From JANXMY01 sp965246745 (lineage in GTDB: Bacteria; Armatimonadota; Armatimonadia; Armatimonadales; Capsulimonadaceae), in contig OZ251980.1 in the NCBI GenBank assembly GCA_965246745.1, forward strand, positions 2,666,001 through 2,730,000: a stretch of DNA of 64,000 nucleotides, given 5' to 3'. Each line of letters starts with the position of its first letter. Position 1 is the first letter of the stretch. Positions 7,469 to 15,627 of this stretch are shown here, piece after piece. A program made the translations under genes and the position numbers. The notes below the pieces were generated by a model. It was not told the origin of the DNA. It saw only the letters and a list, made by a program, of their open reading frames with translations, and did no database searches.

Positions 7469-9000
7469 CGGCACGCGACCGAACAGCGGCCGCTGCCCTG
7501 CTTGCCGCCGCGCTTTGCCTTTTCCCCCTCACTTCCTGCCGTGCGCCGGCCCCCGCGCCGCGTGCCGCCTCCTTGCCGCCCGTTTTCCCGGATTTCGTAC
7601 TTATCCCGCAGCCGAAATCGGTCCGCTTGACCGGAAGCGCTTTGCGGCTGAATAACGGCGTGCGCCTTACGGTCGCGCCCGGCGCAAGCTCGCTGGACCG
7701 GCTGGCGATGCTGTCGGTCGGGCTGGAATTACGGCGCTTGGGGCAGCCGCCCCCGGCGAAAAACGGCGGCGGGGTGGAGATTGTGCTCGGCGAGCCGGCG
7801 CGAATGCCGCGTGTGGCCCGGCTGCTGGCGGCGGCGGGGGCGATGCCCTGCGCTCATGCCGAAGGGTATGTTCTGCTTGTCGAGGCCGGGCGGATCGTGG
7901 TTGCCGGGCATGACCCGCACGGGACATTCTACGGAGCGCAGACCCTGTGCCAGATGCTCGGGCGGGACGCGCACGGCGTGTCTGCCCGCGCCGGACGGGT
8001 GGACGATTACCCGTCGCTTCCCTGGCGCGGGGTGCATCTGTTTGTCGGCAGCCATGCCCTGCCGTTCCACGAAAAATTGGTCTCGCGGGTCTTGGCGCGG
8101 CTGAAGATGAACCATCTCGTGCTGCAATGCGAGCAGGCCCGCTGGGACAATCTAGGCAAAGCGGCCCCGCCCTGGGCGATGTCCAAACGCGATCTGAGAA
8201 CCGACATTGCCTACGCCCGGCGCTATGGACTGACCGTCACCCCGCTGGTAAACTCGGCGGGGCACCTGCCCTGGCTTTTCAAGGACCCCCAAAACCTGCC
8301 GCTGGCCGAAGACCCCGACACGCCGTATGCCGCCAATGTCTCCAACCCGGCCACCTATGTCAAGCTGTTTGCGCTGTACGACGAAGTTTTGGACACATTC
8401 GGATCAGACACGCTCGGGGTCGGCGGCGACGAGATCACCCTGCGCGGGCGGTTTCCGTATCGCAGCAAGCGGAAGTACCCGACTGTCGCGGCCGCCTACA
8501 CCGCGCACGTCACCCGCCTCCATGACCACCTGAAAGCGCGGGGCGTCCGAACGCTCCTGTGGGCCGACATGCTGCTTGCGCCCGGCGATGCCCTGGACGC
8601 CACAAATGCGCCAAGCCGGGCGCAGGCGGCGGAGATGCGGGCGGCATTGCCCAAAGACATCGAGCTGGCCGACTGGCATTACCGGACGAGTGACCCGTTT
8701 ACCAGCCCTTTGATCCTGCGCCGGGCCGGCTTCGGGCCGACCCTCGGCGGGACGTGGGCCGTGCCGGGCAACATCGTCAGCTTCAGCCGGGCGCTGACCG
8801 CGCAGGGGCAGCGCGGGCTTTTGCAGACGACATGGGCGGGCTACAACTCGTCGGAAGCCAATCTAAAACACGAAAAAGCCCAATTTGCCGCGTTTGTCCT
8901 CGCCGCCGACTGCGCGTGGAACGGCGGCACGCTCGACCCCAAGCGCCTGCCGTATGACCCGAGCGCCGTCTTTGACCGGCTGTATCAACAAGCTAATTAA
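7465..9000 (+). CDS. GH20 beta-N-acetylhexosaminidase lipoprotein
   Basis: This 511-residue protein begins with a lipoprotein signal (AALCLFPLTSC, lipobox Cys about 25). The N-terminal GH20b-like domain contains LIPQPKSVRL and a two-layer sandwich, ending near YVLLVEAGRIVVAGHDPHGT. The TIM-barrel GH20 domain starts at WRGVHLFVGSH. Its catalytic Asp-Glu pair is in LGVGGDEITLRG (about D322-E323), which uses substrate-assisted catalysis on GlcNAc or GalNAc. It should be anchored to an outer membrane or periplasmic face and help degrade chitin-type or peptidoglycan-derived sugars. Translation may be coupled to the upstream leader peptide. The stop is followed at once by an inverted-repeat element. 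Confidence 0.8.
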   Translation: MTARDRTAAAALLAAALCLFPLTSCRAPAPAPRAASLPPVFPDFVLIPQPKSVRLTGSALRLNNGVRLTVAPGASSLDRLAMLSVGLELRRLGQPPPAKNGGGVEIVLGEPARMPRVARLLAAAGAMPCAHAEGYVLLVEAGRIVVAGHDPHGTFYGAQTLCQMLGRDAHGVSARAGRVDDYPSLPWRGVHLFVGSHALPFHEKLVSRVLARLKMNHLVLQCEQARWDNLGKAAPPWAMSKRDLRTDIAYARRYGLTVTPLVNSAGHLPWLFKDPQNLPLAEDPDTPYAANVSNPATYVKLFALYDEVLDTFGSDTLGVGGDEITLRGRFPYRSKRKYPTVAAAYTAHVTRLHDHLKARGVRTLLWADMLLAPGDALDATNAPSRAQAAEMRAALPKDIELADWHYRTSDPFTSPLILRRAGFGPTLGGTWAVPGNIVSFSRALTAQGQRGLLQTTWAGYNSSEANLKHEKAQFAAFVLAADCAWNGGTLDPKRLPYDPSAVFDRLYQQAN

Positions 9001-9098
9001 GCCCCCCCGCCCCAATTCTGGGGAGCAATGCGGAAAGAAAGACGCAAGGCGCGGAGCAACGCTCCTAGTCCGGCTCCCCAGAATTGGGGCGGGGGGGC
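9001..9098. repeat. Inverted-repeat element, family A copy 1
   Basis: Perfect 26-bp inverted repeats (9001-9026 and 9073-9098) flank a 46-bp centre. Each arm contains the core CCCCAATTCTGGGG. The left arm starts on the base after the GH20 stop codon. The right arm ends about ten bases before the ptrB -10. A small hairpin GGAGC/GCTCC is in the centre. Confidence 0.85.
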
Positions 9099-9120
9099 GT
9101 CTTGTGGGTATAATCGCCCC

Positions 9121-11157
9121 ATGACAAATTCGACCCTCGCGCCCCCCATCGCCAAAATCCTCCCGAAAACCGATACCCTGCACGGCGACACGCGCACCGA
9201 CCCGTACTTCTGGATGCGCGAAAAAAGCAATCCCGAAGTGACGGCGTATCTGGAAGCCGAGAACGCTTACACCGATGCCGTGCTGGCTCCGACCGCCGAT
9301 TTGCAGGAAACGCTTTATTCGGAGATGAAAGGCCGCATTCAGGAAACCGACCTGAGCGTGCCCTACAAATACGGCGACTATTTTTACTATTCGCGCACCG
9401 AAGAAGGCCGGCAGTACCCGCTGCGCTGCCGCAGGCGCGGCTCGCTCGACGGCCCCGAAGAAGTCACGCTGGATTTGAACGCGCTGGCCGAAGGGCATTC
9501 GTACTTGGGACTGGGTGCGTATGAAGTCAGCGACGACGGCAATCTGCTGGCGTTTTCGACCGACACCACGGGGTTCCGGCAGTACACGCTGCAAGTCAAA
9601 GACCTGCGGACGGGCGAGCTGCTGCCGGACAAAATCGAAAGAACCGTGTCTGTGGACTGGGCTGCCGACAGCAAAACTTTGTTTTACACGGTGGAAGACG
9701 ACGCCAAGCGGCCTTACCGGCTGTACAAGCACACGCTTGGCCTGGCCGAAGACAGGCTGCTGTACGAGGAAGCCGACGCGCTGTTTAATTTGACCGCCGG
9801 GCGCTCCCGCTCCAAAGCCTATTTGTTTGTTTTGTCGGAAAGCTCGGACACGACCGAAGTGCGGTATCTTCCAAGCGATGCCCCGGACAGCGACCCGGCG
9901 CTGTATCGCCCGCGCGAAGACGGGCACCGCTACTACGCCGACCATCACGCAGATAAGTTTTTTGTGCGGACCGACAAGGACGCCAAGAACTTTCGCATCG
10001 TCTCCGCCCCGGTCAGCGCCCCGAACGACTGGGCGGAGTTTCTCGCGCACAACCCCGAGATCACCCGCGAGGAGATGGACTTTTTCCAAAACCATGCGGT
10101 CATCTCGGAGCGGCAGGGCGGCCTGGAGCAGCTTCGGGTGGTGGACATGGCGACCGGCGCGGACCATTTGATTACGTTCCCGGAAGCCGCCTACGCCGTG
10201 TCGCTGGACACCAATCCCGAGTACAAGGCCCAAGCCGTCCGCTATCGCTATCAGTCCCCGGTCACGCCGCCGTCGGTTTATGACTACGGCATGGACACGC
10301 GGGCGCAGGCGCTTCTCAAGCAGACCCCGGTGCTCGGCGGCTACGACCCGGACGATTACACGGTGGAGCGGCTTCACGCCCCGGCGGCCGACGGCACGCG
10401 GGTTCCGATTTCTTTAGTCTATAAAAAGGGCTTCCAGAAAAACGGGGCGGGGCCGCTGCTGCTGTACGGCTACGGCTCTTACGGCCTCTCGATGCCCGCC
10501 GGGTTTTCGTCCAATCGCCTGAGCCTGCTCAATCGGGGGGTCGCGTTCGCCGTCGCGCATATTCGGGGCGGCGGCGAGCTGGGCGAAGAATGGCGCGACG
10601 CGGGCAAGCTGGCGCTGAAGATGAACACATTCACCGACTTCATTGCCTGCGCCGAGTTTTTAGTGGCCGAGAAGTATACGTCGCCGGAGCGGCTTGCCAT
10701 TCAAGGCGGCAGCGCGGGCGGCCTCTTGATGGGCGCGACAATCAACCTGCGGCCCGAGCTGTTTCACGCCGTGCTGTCGCAGGTGCCGTTTGTGGATGTG
10801 CTGAACACGATGCTCGACGATACCCTGCCGCTGACGGTGGGGGAGTATCTGGAGTGGGGCAACCCGAATGTTCGGGCCGACTACGAGTATATGCGGACGT
10901 ACTGCCCGTATACCAACTTGGAAGCCAAAGACTACCCGGCGATGCTGGTCAAAACCTCGCTTAACGACAGCCAGGTCATGTACTGGGAAGCGGCCAAATA
11001 CACAGCCAAGCTGCGCTCGCTCAAAACCGACTTGCACCCGCTGCTGCTGAAGGTCAACATGGACGCAGGTCACGGCGGCGCGTCGGGCCGCTACGACGCC
11101 CTGCGCGAGACGGCGCTGGACTATGCGTTTCTGCTGACCGAGCTAGGGGCGGCGTAG
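9121..11157 (+). CDS. ptrB: Oligopeptidase B (S9A serine peptidase)
   Basis: This 678-residue protein is a prolyl-oligopeptidase-family enzyme of the oligopeptidase B type, cleaving small peptides after basic residues in the cytoplasm. The N-terminal seven-bladed propeller (about 70-400) is followed by the alpha/beta hydrolase domain. The nucleophile Ser is in GGSAGGLLMG (about S530), the Asp in SLNDSQVMYWE (about 615), and the His in DAGHGGASGRYD (about 650). Length matches the family. TATAAT at 9109-9114 places the predicted transcription start at the A of the ATG, so the mRNA is probably leaderless. The 3' end overlaps the convergent SpoU gene by 15 bp. Confidence 0.9.
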   Translation: MTNSTLAPPIAKILPKTDTLHGDTRTDPYFWMREKSNPEVTAYLEAENAYTDAVLAPTADLQETLYSEMKGRIQETDLSVPYKYGDYFYYSRTEEGRQYPLRCRRRGSLDGPEEVTLDLNALAEGHSYLGLGAYEVSDDGNLLAFSTDTTGFRQYTLQVKDLRTGELLPDKIERTVSVDWAADSKTLFYTVEDDAKRPYRLYKHTLGLAEDRLLYEEADALFNLTAGRSRSKAYLFVLSESSDTTEVRYLPSDAPDSDPALYRPREDGHRYYADHHADKFFVRTDKDAKNFRIVSAPVSAPNDWAEFLAHNPEITREEMDFFQNHAVISERQGGLEQLRVVDMATGADHLITFPEAAYAVSLDTNPEYKAQAVRYRYQSPVTPPSVYDYGMDTRAQALLKQTPVLGGYDPDDYTVERLHAPAADGTRVPISLVYKKGFQKNGAGPLLLYGYGSYGLSMPAGFSSNRLSLLNRGVAFAVAHIRGGGELGEEWRDAGKLALKMNTFTDFIACAEFLVAEKYTSPERLAIQGGSAGGLLMGATINLRPELFHAVLSQVPFVDVLNTMLDDTLPLTVGEYLEWGNPNVRADYEYMRTYCPYTNLEAKDYPAMLVKTSLNDSQVMYWEAAKYTAKLRSLKTDLHPLLLKVNMDAGHGGASGRYDALRETALDYAFLLTELGAA

Positions 11158-11904
11158 GCGCTGCCGCATGACTTCAAACGCCAAAATGGCCGCTGCCGAC
11201 GCCGTGCCGAGCGAGTGGGGCAGGGGACGGCCGTAGGGAATGCGTAATTTGAGATCGGCGCGGTCGAGAAACGAGCGGGTGATGCCGCGCTTTTCGCCGC
11301 CGATCAAAAGAAACAGCGGGCGCGTGAGATCGGCGTCGTAAACCGAGACGCTGCCCGGCGCGTCGGTCGCGCAGGCGATGAGCAGCCCCGAGGCGCGGAA
11401 AACTTCGGCGGCGTCGGCCGCCGTTTCGGCCAGCGCGGTCGGGATCAGCTCGGACGTTCCCGCCGATGCCCGCGCGACAATGCCCGCCGCCAACAGCCAG
11501 TTGCGGGGGCGGACCACGAGGCCGTCCGCCCCGGCGGCATAAAGCGCCCGCACCGATGCGCCGAAGTTGAACGGGTCTTCCACGCCGTCAATCATGGCGA
11601 CAAACGCCGCTTCCGTGCCGGCCGCCAGACCGCCGAGGTCGGCAAATCGGTACGGCCCGACCTGCGCCAGCACCCCGCCGTGAGTTTTGCCGCCGGCCAG
11701 CCGCTCGATTTCTTTTGCCGAGACCCGCGACACGGGGATGCCGCGCTTTGCCGCCGTCTGCGCCAGATGCCGCGTCTGCCCGTCTTCTTTGCCGGCGCGA
11801 AGGTGGATCGCGTGAACAATTCTGTGTCCCCCCGCCAAAGCGGCCTGCACGGAGATGAAGCCTTCCAAAAGCGCGATGTCCGGGTCTTGGGTTTCCTCTG
11901 CCAT
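11143..11904 (-). CDS. SpoU/TrmH-family RNA 2'-O-methyltransferase
   Basis: This 253-residue protein has the SpoU fold with an N-terminal substrate-binding domain (LLEGFISVQAAL...GKTHGGVLAQV) and a C-terminal SPOUT domain. Motif 1 is DPFNFGASVRALYAAGADG (about 107-125), motif 2 LFLLIGGEKRGI, and motif 3 IPYGRPLPHSLGTASAAAI. In canonical RlmB/TrmH proteins motif 3 reads SLNVS; here Asn and Val are replaced by Gly-Thr, so activity or substrate may differ. It should methylate rRNA or tRNA ribose using SAM. The minus-strand TACAAT (11916-11911) puts the transcription start at the ATG, so the gene looks leaderless and independent of the upstream candidate small RNA. Confidence 0.8.
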   Translation of the reverse strand: MAEETQDPDIALLEGFISVQAALAGGHRIVHAIHLRAGKEDGQTRHLAQTAAKRGIPVSRVSAKEIERLAGGKTHGGVLAQVGPYRFADLGGLAAGTEAAFVAMIDGVEDPFNFGASVRALYAAGADGLVVRPRNWLLAAGIVARASAGTSELIPTALAETAADAAEVFRASGLLIACATDAPGSVSVYDADLTRPLFLLIGGEKRGITRSFLDRADLKLRIPYGRPLPHSLGTASAAAILAFEVMRQRLRRP

Positions 11905-11936
11905 GCAGGCATTGTACCCGGCAAAGGACTGGTCGC

Positions 11937-11970
11937 AAAAAAGAAGCCGCTGCGCTGGGCGCGGCGGCTT
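11937..11970 (-). terminator. Intrinsic terminator of candidate sRNA
   Basis: On the minus strand AAGCCGC pairs with GCGGCTT (11970-11944), with inner CGC/GCG pairing, followed by CTTTTTT. It lies upstream of the SpoU promoter and so has no annotated gene to terminate other than the candidate small RNA. Confidence 0.8.
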
Positions 11971-12016
11971 GAAGGATTAGGGGATGAGCAATGGGAGGTC
12001 TCTCAACCTCGGCCAT
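11937..12016 (-). ncRNA. Candidate phosphate-regulated small RNA
   Basis: A Pho-box-like promoter (12082-12023, minus) predicts a start near 12016. An intrinsic terminator ends at about 11937, giving a transcript of about 80 nt upstream of, and separate from, the SpoU gene. The 5' half contains GAGAGACCTCCCATTGC, a C-rich anti-Shine-Dalgarno-like stretch that could pair with GGGAGG sites. A short frame, MAEVERPPIAHPLIL, passes through it without a stop before the terminator and has no ribosome site. Existence is inferred from promoter plus terminator only. Confidence 0.5.
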
Positions 12017-12022
12017 GCGTCT

Positions 12023-12082
12023 ATTATGGGGGGCGTTCGTTAAGAGCACGTTAAGAGAAGATTAAGTTTGTGTTAAGAATTG
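12023..12082 (-). promoter_or_regulatory. Pho-box-like promoter with four 11-bp repeats
   Basis: Four TTAAG/TTAAT cores occur with exact 11-bp spacing (12039-12082). On the minus strand they read as CTTAAC, CTTAAC, CTTAAT and CTTAAC. Ten bases after the last repeat is CATAAT (12028-12023), and no -35 is needed or seen. The same CTTAAC repeat with ten-base spacing precedes the porin-pst genes. Confidence 0.65.
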
Positions 12083-12140
12083 CTGTTACGCGCGGGCGTT
12101 TGTGTTGGCACGGGCGTTTATGCGAGTGCGTTGATTGTTG

Positions 12141-12360
12141 ACGAGGGCGTGTTGATTGTTACGAGGGCGTGAACGCCCTCGCTGGGGGGCGCGGACGCCA
12201 AGCCGCCACCTGCGTGGCGGAAGAGTCCGATTGATTGTCTGTTTCCTGTCCCGCGCAGGCGGGACCTTAGCGTCTGCGCTCCCCAGCGCGGGCGTTCACG
12301 CCCTCGCACACACGCCCTCGTCACAATCAACACGCCCTCGCCACCCATCAACGCCCTCGT
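12141..12360. repeat. Inverted-repeat element, family B copy 1
   Basis: Nested inverted repeats are built from ACGAGGGCGT / ACGCCCTCGT units. The core arm includes CGAGGGCGTGAACGCCCTCG. Two inner hairpins (CCGCCAC/GTGGCGG at 12203-12220 and GTCCCGC/GCGGGAC at about 12248-12265) are shared, in reverse order, with copy 2 at 50.2 kb. Extra CGCCCTCG repeats extend the right side. It separates the Pho-box region from the tyrS promoter; no gene lies in 12083-12485. Confidence 0.8.
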
Positions 12361-12446
12361 TGCCGCGCCTAACAGCAGTTCGGTATTGCGGACTGGCGGC
12401 CGCAGGCGCTTTACTCCCCGCGCCGAATTGACCTCCCCGCGCCGAA

Positions 12447-12476
12447 TTGACTTTGGCGGCCTGCGTGTGCTACACT
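12447..12476 (+). promoter_or_regulatory. Promoter of tyrS
   Basis: TTGACT (12447-12452) and TACACT (12471-12476) have an 18-bp spacer. The predicted start is near 12483, only three bases before the ATG, so no T-box leader is possible and the mRNA is near-leaderless. Confidence 0.7.
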
Positions 12477-12485
12477 TGGCCTGTC

Positions 12486-13745
12486 ATGCCATCACCGTAT
12501 TCCCGCACGCCTCTCACCGAATTGTCACTTGACGAGCAGATTGCCCTGCTTCAGCGCGGCACCGCCGACATTGTTCCGCTGCCCGAGCTGAAAGCCAAAC
12601 TGCAAAAGTCCGCCAAAGACGGACGGCCGCTGCAAGTCAAGCTCGGGCTGGACCCGACCGCGCCGGACATCCATCTGGGCTTTGCCGTGGTCCTGCGAAA
12701 GCTGCGGCAGTTTCAGGACCTGGGCCACGAAGTCGTGATCATTATCGGCGACTACACCGCGCTGATCGGGGACCCGTCGGGCCGCTCGTCCACCCGGCCC
12801 ATGCTGTCGTCCGCCGAAATCGAGGCCAACGGGCGCACTTATGTCGAGCAGCTTGCCAAAGTGCTGGACCGCGAAAAAACCGTAATCCGTTTCAACAGCG
12901 AATGGCTGGGGAAACTTTCTTTTGCCGACCTCGTGGGCTTGGCCTCCAAGATGACCGTCGCGCAGGTGCTTCAGCGCGAAGATTTCGCGAACCGCTACCG
13001 GGAGGGGCTGCCGATCAGCCTCCACGAGCTGCTGTACCCGCTGGCGCAGGCGTATGACAGCGTCGCCATCCGGGCCGATATTGAGATGGGCGGGCAGGAC
13101 CAGACGTTTAACAACCTGGCGGGCCGAATGCTGCAAAAAGAAATGGGGCAGGAGCCGCAGGTGGTGCTTCTGATGCCGCTTTTGGTGGGCTTAGACGGCG
13201 TCAAAAAGATGAGCAAGTCGCTCGGCAACTATGTCGGCATCTCCGAAGCGCCTGCCGAGATGTTCGGCAAGCTGATGTCGCTGTCGGACGACTTGATGCC
13301 GACGTATTTTGAGCTGTGCACCGATGTTCCGATGGACGAAGTCGGCGTTTTAACCGACCCGGCGCGGACGCACCCGCGCGATGCCAAAAAGCGGCTGGCC
13401 CGCGAGATTATTGCCCTGTATCACGGCGCGGACGCCGGGCAGGGGGCTGACGATGAATTTGAGCGGGTGCATAAAGACCACCTTGTCCCCGAAGACATCC
13501 CGGAGTTTGCCGTGCCCGCCGACCTTTGCGACCCGGCCGGAGACGCCCGCGTCACCGCGCTCTTGGTCGCCGCGAAGCTTGCGCCGTCGTCGGCGGAAGC
13601 CAAGCGCCTGATTGCCGGCGGCGGGGTGAGCCTCGACGGCGAGAAAATCGCCGACGCCGCTGCAATGGTGCGGGTGCAGACCGGGCAGGTCGTCAAAGTC
13701 GGCAAAAACCGTTTTGTGCAGCTTGTCGCTCCCGCCGGGGCTTAG
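12486..13745 (+). CDS. tyrS: Tyrosyl-tRNA synthetase
   Basis: This 419-residue class I aminoacyl-tRNA synthetase charges tRNA-Tyr. The HIGH-equivalent is HLGF in LGLDPTAPDIHLGFAVVLRK (about 51-70). The tyrosine-binding segment includes YPLAQAYDS and MGGQDQTFN, and the KMSKS loop is KKMSKSLGNYVGI (about 239-251). A C-terminal S4 RNA-binding domain (SSAEAKRLIAGGGVSLDGEK) ends the protein. Length and domain order are normal for the TyrRS type with an HLGF signature. It is followed closely by an ECF sigma gene on the same strand. Confidence 0.95.
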   Translation: MPSPYSRTPLTELSLDEQIALLQRGTADIVPLPELKAKLQKSAKDGRPLQVKLGLDPTAPDIHLGFAVVLRKLRQFQDLGHEVVIIIGDYTALIGDPSGRSSTRPMLSSAEIEANGRTYVEQLAKVLDREKTVIRFNSEWLGKLSFADLVGLASKMTVAQVLQREDFANRYREGLPISLHELLYPLAQAYDSVAIRADIEMGGQDQTFNNLAGRMLQKEMGQEPQVVLLMPLLVGLDGVKKMSKSLGNYVGISEAPAEMFGKLMSLSDDLMPTYFELCTDVPMDEVGVLTDPARTHPRDAKKRLAREIIALYHGADAGQGADDEFERVHKDHLVPEDIPEFAVPADLCDPAGDARVTALLVAAKLAPSSAEAKRLIAGGGVSLDGEKIADAAAMVRVQTGQVVKVGKNRFVQLVAPAGA

Positions 13746-13788
13746 GCGTCCCGGCATCGCGCGTGAGCATCAATGATTAGGAAGCCGC

Positions 13789-14442
13789 ATGGTCGAACTG
13801 GAAACACAACCGATGTTACTTGAACCGCCCCCGCCGACCCCGGCCGCGCCCCCGCCGCCGACCGATCCGGCGCTGTTTGAGGCCGAGATGAACCCGCATC
13901 TCGACGCCCTGTACCGCAATGCTCTGCGGCTGACGGGCAATGCCAACGATGCCGAAGACCTGCTGCAAGACACTTATCTTCGCGCGTATCGGTTTTTTTA
14001 CCAGTATCAGCCGGGAACCAACGCCAAAGCATGGCTGTTCCGAATCATGAACACGGTTTTTCTCAACGACTACCGTAAAAAGTCCCGGCAGGGCGAAACC
14101 GTCTCGTATGACGGCCTGGAAGATTTCTATCTGTATAACCGCCTGAGCGAAGACGGCCTCGGCGGGGACCACCCGGAAACGGAAAACCCCGAAAAAGCGG
14201 TTCTCGAAAAGCTCGACATTGAGATTATCCAGCAGGCGATCCAGGCGCTGCCGCCGGAGTTTCGGGACACGGTGGCTTTAGCAACCGTGGAAGAATTATC
14301 CTACCAGGAAATCGCCGACACGCTGGAAATCCCGGTCGGCACAGTCCGGTCGCGGCTCTCGCGGGGCCGCAAGCTGCTGCAAAAGGCTTTGTGGGAGTAT
14401 CTCAGCGGCGAGGAAATCCGGGTCGGCGAGCCGGCAAACTGA
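13789..14442 (+). CDS. ECF sigma factor (SigR/RpoE-like)
   Basis: This 217-residue sigma-70 family factor has a Pro-rich N-terminal tail (PPPPTPAAPPPP). Region 2 follows (LYRNALRLTGNANDAEDLLQ, then AWLFRIMNTVFLNDYRKKSR), and then region 4 (LPPEFRDTVALATVEELSYQ, EIADTLEIPVGTVRSRLSRG). There is no region 3, as expected for the ECF group. The next gene encodes a small H-x3-C-x2-C anti-sigma protein, as in the SigR/RsrA redox-stress pairs of Actinobacteria. It probably drives a thiol-oxidation or envelope-stress regulon. AGGAAG precedes the ATG. Confidence 0.9.
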   Translation: MVELETQPMLLEPPPPTPAAPPPPTDPALFEAEMNPHLDALYRNALRLTGNANDAEDLLQDTYLRAYRFFYQYQPGTNAKAWLFRIMNTVFLNDYRKKSRQGETVSYDGLEDFYLYNRLSEDGLGGDHPETENPEKAVLEKLDIEIIQQAIQALPPEFRDTVALATVEELSYQEIADTLEIPVGTVRSRLSRGRKLLQKALWEYLSGEEIRVGEPAN

Positions 14443-14479
14443 CGACCCTCGAAGCAGCAACGCTGGGTGAGGCAAGAAT

Positions 14480-14773
14480 GTGGAACCAGAATTGAACGAC
14501 GCAATGAAACTGGGCGCGGCGCGTGAGGCCGACTGCGCGGACTTTTACTCGTGCGAGGAAGCTGTCAAGCGCCTCAATGAGTATTTGGACCATGAAGAAA
14601 CGGCGGACGAGCGGGTCGTCGTTTTGAAGCACTTGGAACTCTGCCATTCGTGCTTGTCGCGCTTCACGTTTGAGCAGACCCTGGTGGTCTCGCTGCGCCA
14701 GAAAGTCACGCTGCTTTGCATCCCGCCGGCCCTGCGCGAAAAGCTGTTTCTGCTGCTGCGCGAAGAGCAATAG
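14480..14773 (+). CDS. Zinc-binding anti-sigma factor (RsrA-like)
   Basis: This 97-residue protein contains the ZAS signature HLELCHSC (H-x3-C-x2-C, about residues 53-60) after CEEAVKRLNEYLDHEE. RsrA-type proteins bind Zn through these residues and release their sigma factor when the Cys residues are oxidised. The C-terminal helix PALREKLFLLLREE is typical. I use the GTG at 14480, which has GAGG eight bases upstream; an ATG in another frame (14478) stops at once. It lies 37 bp after the sigma gene and should be co-transcribed and autoregulated with it. Confidence 0.82.
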   Translation: MEPELNDAMKLGAAREADCADFYSCEEAVKRLNEYLDHEETADERVVVLKHLELCHSCLSRFTFEQTLVVSLRQKVTLLCIPPALREKLFLLLREEQ

Positions 14774-14793
14774 CCGAAAAAAGCCGAAAAACG

Positions 14794-14829
14794 AAAGCCC
14801 CCGCTTCTGCACAAGAAGCGGGGGCTTTT
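14794..14829. terminator. Bidirectional intrinsic terminator
   Basis: A perfect 15-bp stem (AAAGCCCCCGCTTCT / AGAAGCGGGGGCTTT, loop GCACA) has A/T tracts on both sides. It lies between the convergent anti-sigma and ssb genes and should stop both transcripts. Confidence 0.9.
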
Positions 14830-14869
14830 GCTGTTTCTCGCCCTTCCCTATGAAGAAAGGCGGAAGGGG

Positions 14870-15505
14870 CTAATTGTCCGCAAACGGGTCGTCGAGATCG
14901 TCGTCCGCCGGCGGCTGGTATCGCCCGCCACCGCCGGCGGCCGGGCGGGCCGGAGCGGCATTGTTTGCGGCAGGCCGGGCCGGCGCGGCGGCCGGACGGG
15001 CGGCCGGGGCGCGGGCCGGGGGCGGGGATGCCGGGGCATCGTCGCCGTAGCCGGTGTCGCCGCCGGGATCGGCATCGGCATAATTGTCGCGGCCGCGTCC
15101 GCCGCCGCCGCTATTGGCGCTGTAGCCCCCGCCGCCGTAGCTGCCGCCACCGCCGCCTTCTTCGCCTTCTTTCGGGCGATCCAGCGACTTCAAGTTGTCC
15201 ACCACCACTTCGGTATCGCGGCGCTTTTGGCCGTCCTGGGTGACATATTCCCGCACTTGAAGCCGCCCTTCGACAGCGACCAGGCGGCCTTTGCCGAGGT
15301 AATTGGCGGCATATTCCGCCGACTGACGCCAGGCGACGATGCTGAAAAAGTCGGCCTGCTTTTCCTGGCCGTTGGTGCGGGCTTCCGCCGACATCGGGCG
15401 GTTGACGGCGAGGCGGAACGAAGTCACGGCAATGCCGCTCGGCGTGTACTTCAGCTCGGGGTCGTTGGCCAGCCGGCCAATCAAAATCACGCGGTTCAGG
15501 TCCAT
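14870..15505 (-). CDS. ssb: Single-stranded DNA-binding protein
   Basis: This 211-residue SSB has the OB-fold in residues 1-110 (MDLNRVILIGRLANDPELKY, RLAVNR, DFFSIVAWRQSAEYAANYLG). A long Gly-rich then Ala/Pro/Arg-rich linker follows (about 112-198). The acidic tip reads PPADDDLDDPFADN. The canonical tip ends in DDDIPF; here the Pro-Phe is followed by Ala-Asp-Asn, so the hydrophobic pair is not terminal. It lies 122 bp downstream of rpsF and should be in its operon; rpsR, the usual third gene, is not next. Confidence 0.92.
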   Translation of the reverse strand: MDLNRVILIGRLANDPELKYTPSGIAVTSFRLAVNRPMSAEARTNGQEKQADFFSIVAWRQSAEYAANYLGKGRLVAVEGRLQVREYVTQDGQKRRDTEVVVDNLKSLDRPKEGEEGGGGGSYGGGGYSANSGGGGRGRDNYADADPGGDTGYGDDAPASPPPARAPAARPAAAPARPAANNAAPARPAAGGGGRYQPPADDDLDDPFADN

Positions 15506-15627
15506 TGTCTAAGCTCCTTTAGCTGTTCTCGTAAACCAATGCAGTTGTCGGATGAGCAAGTATTCAGCAGTGCGAGTAGGGCAGGAGGCGGGTGTTTGAG
15601 AGCCGCCCGCTCCTGACGGTTGCCGGC

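Noticed and set aside
12141..12360. Repeated ACGCCCTCG units considered as a CRISPR or replication iteron array
   Set aside because: The units form a symmetrical inverted structure shared with 50.2 kb, not evenly spaced repeats; no dnaA or rep gene is near.
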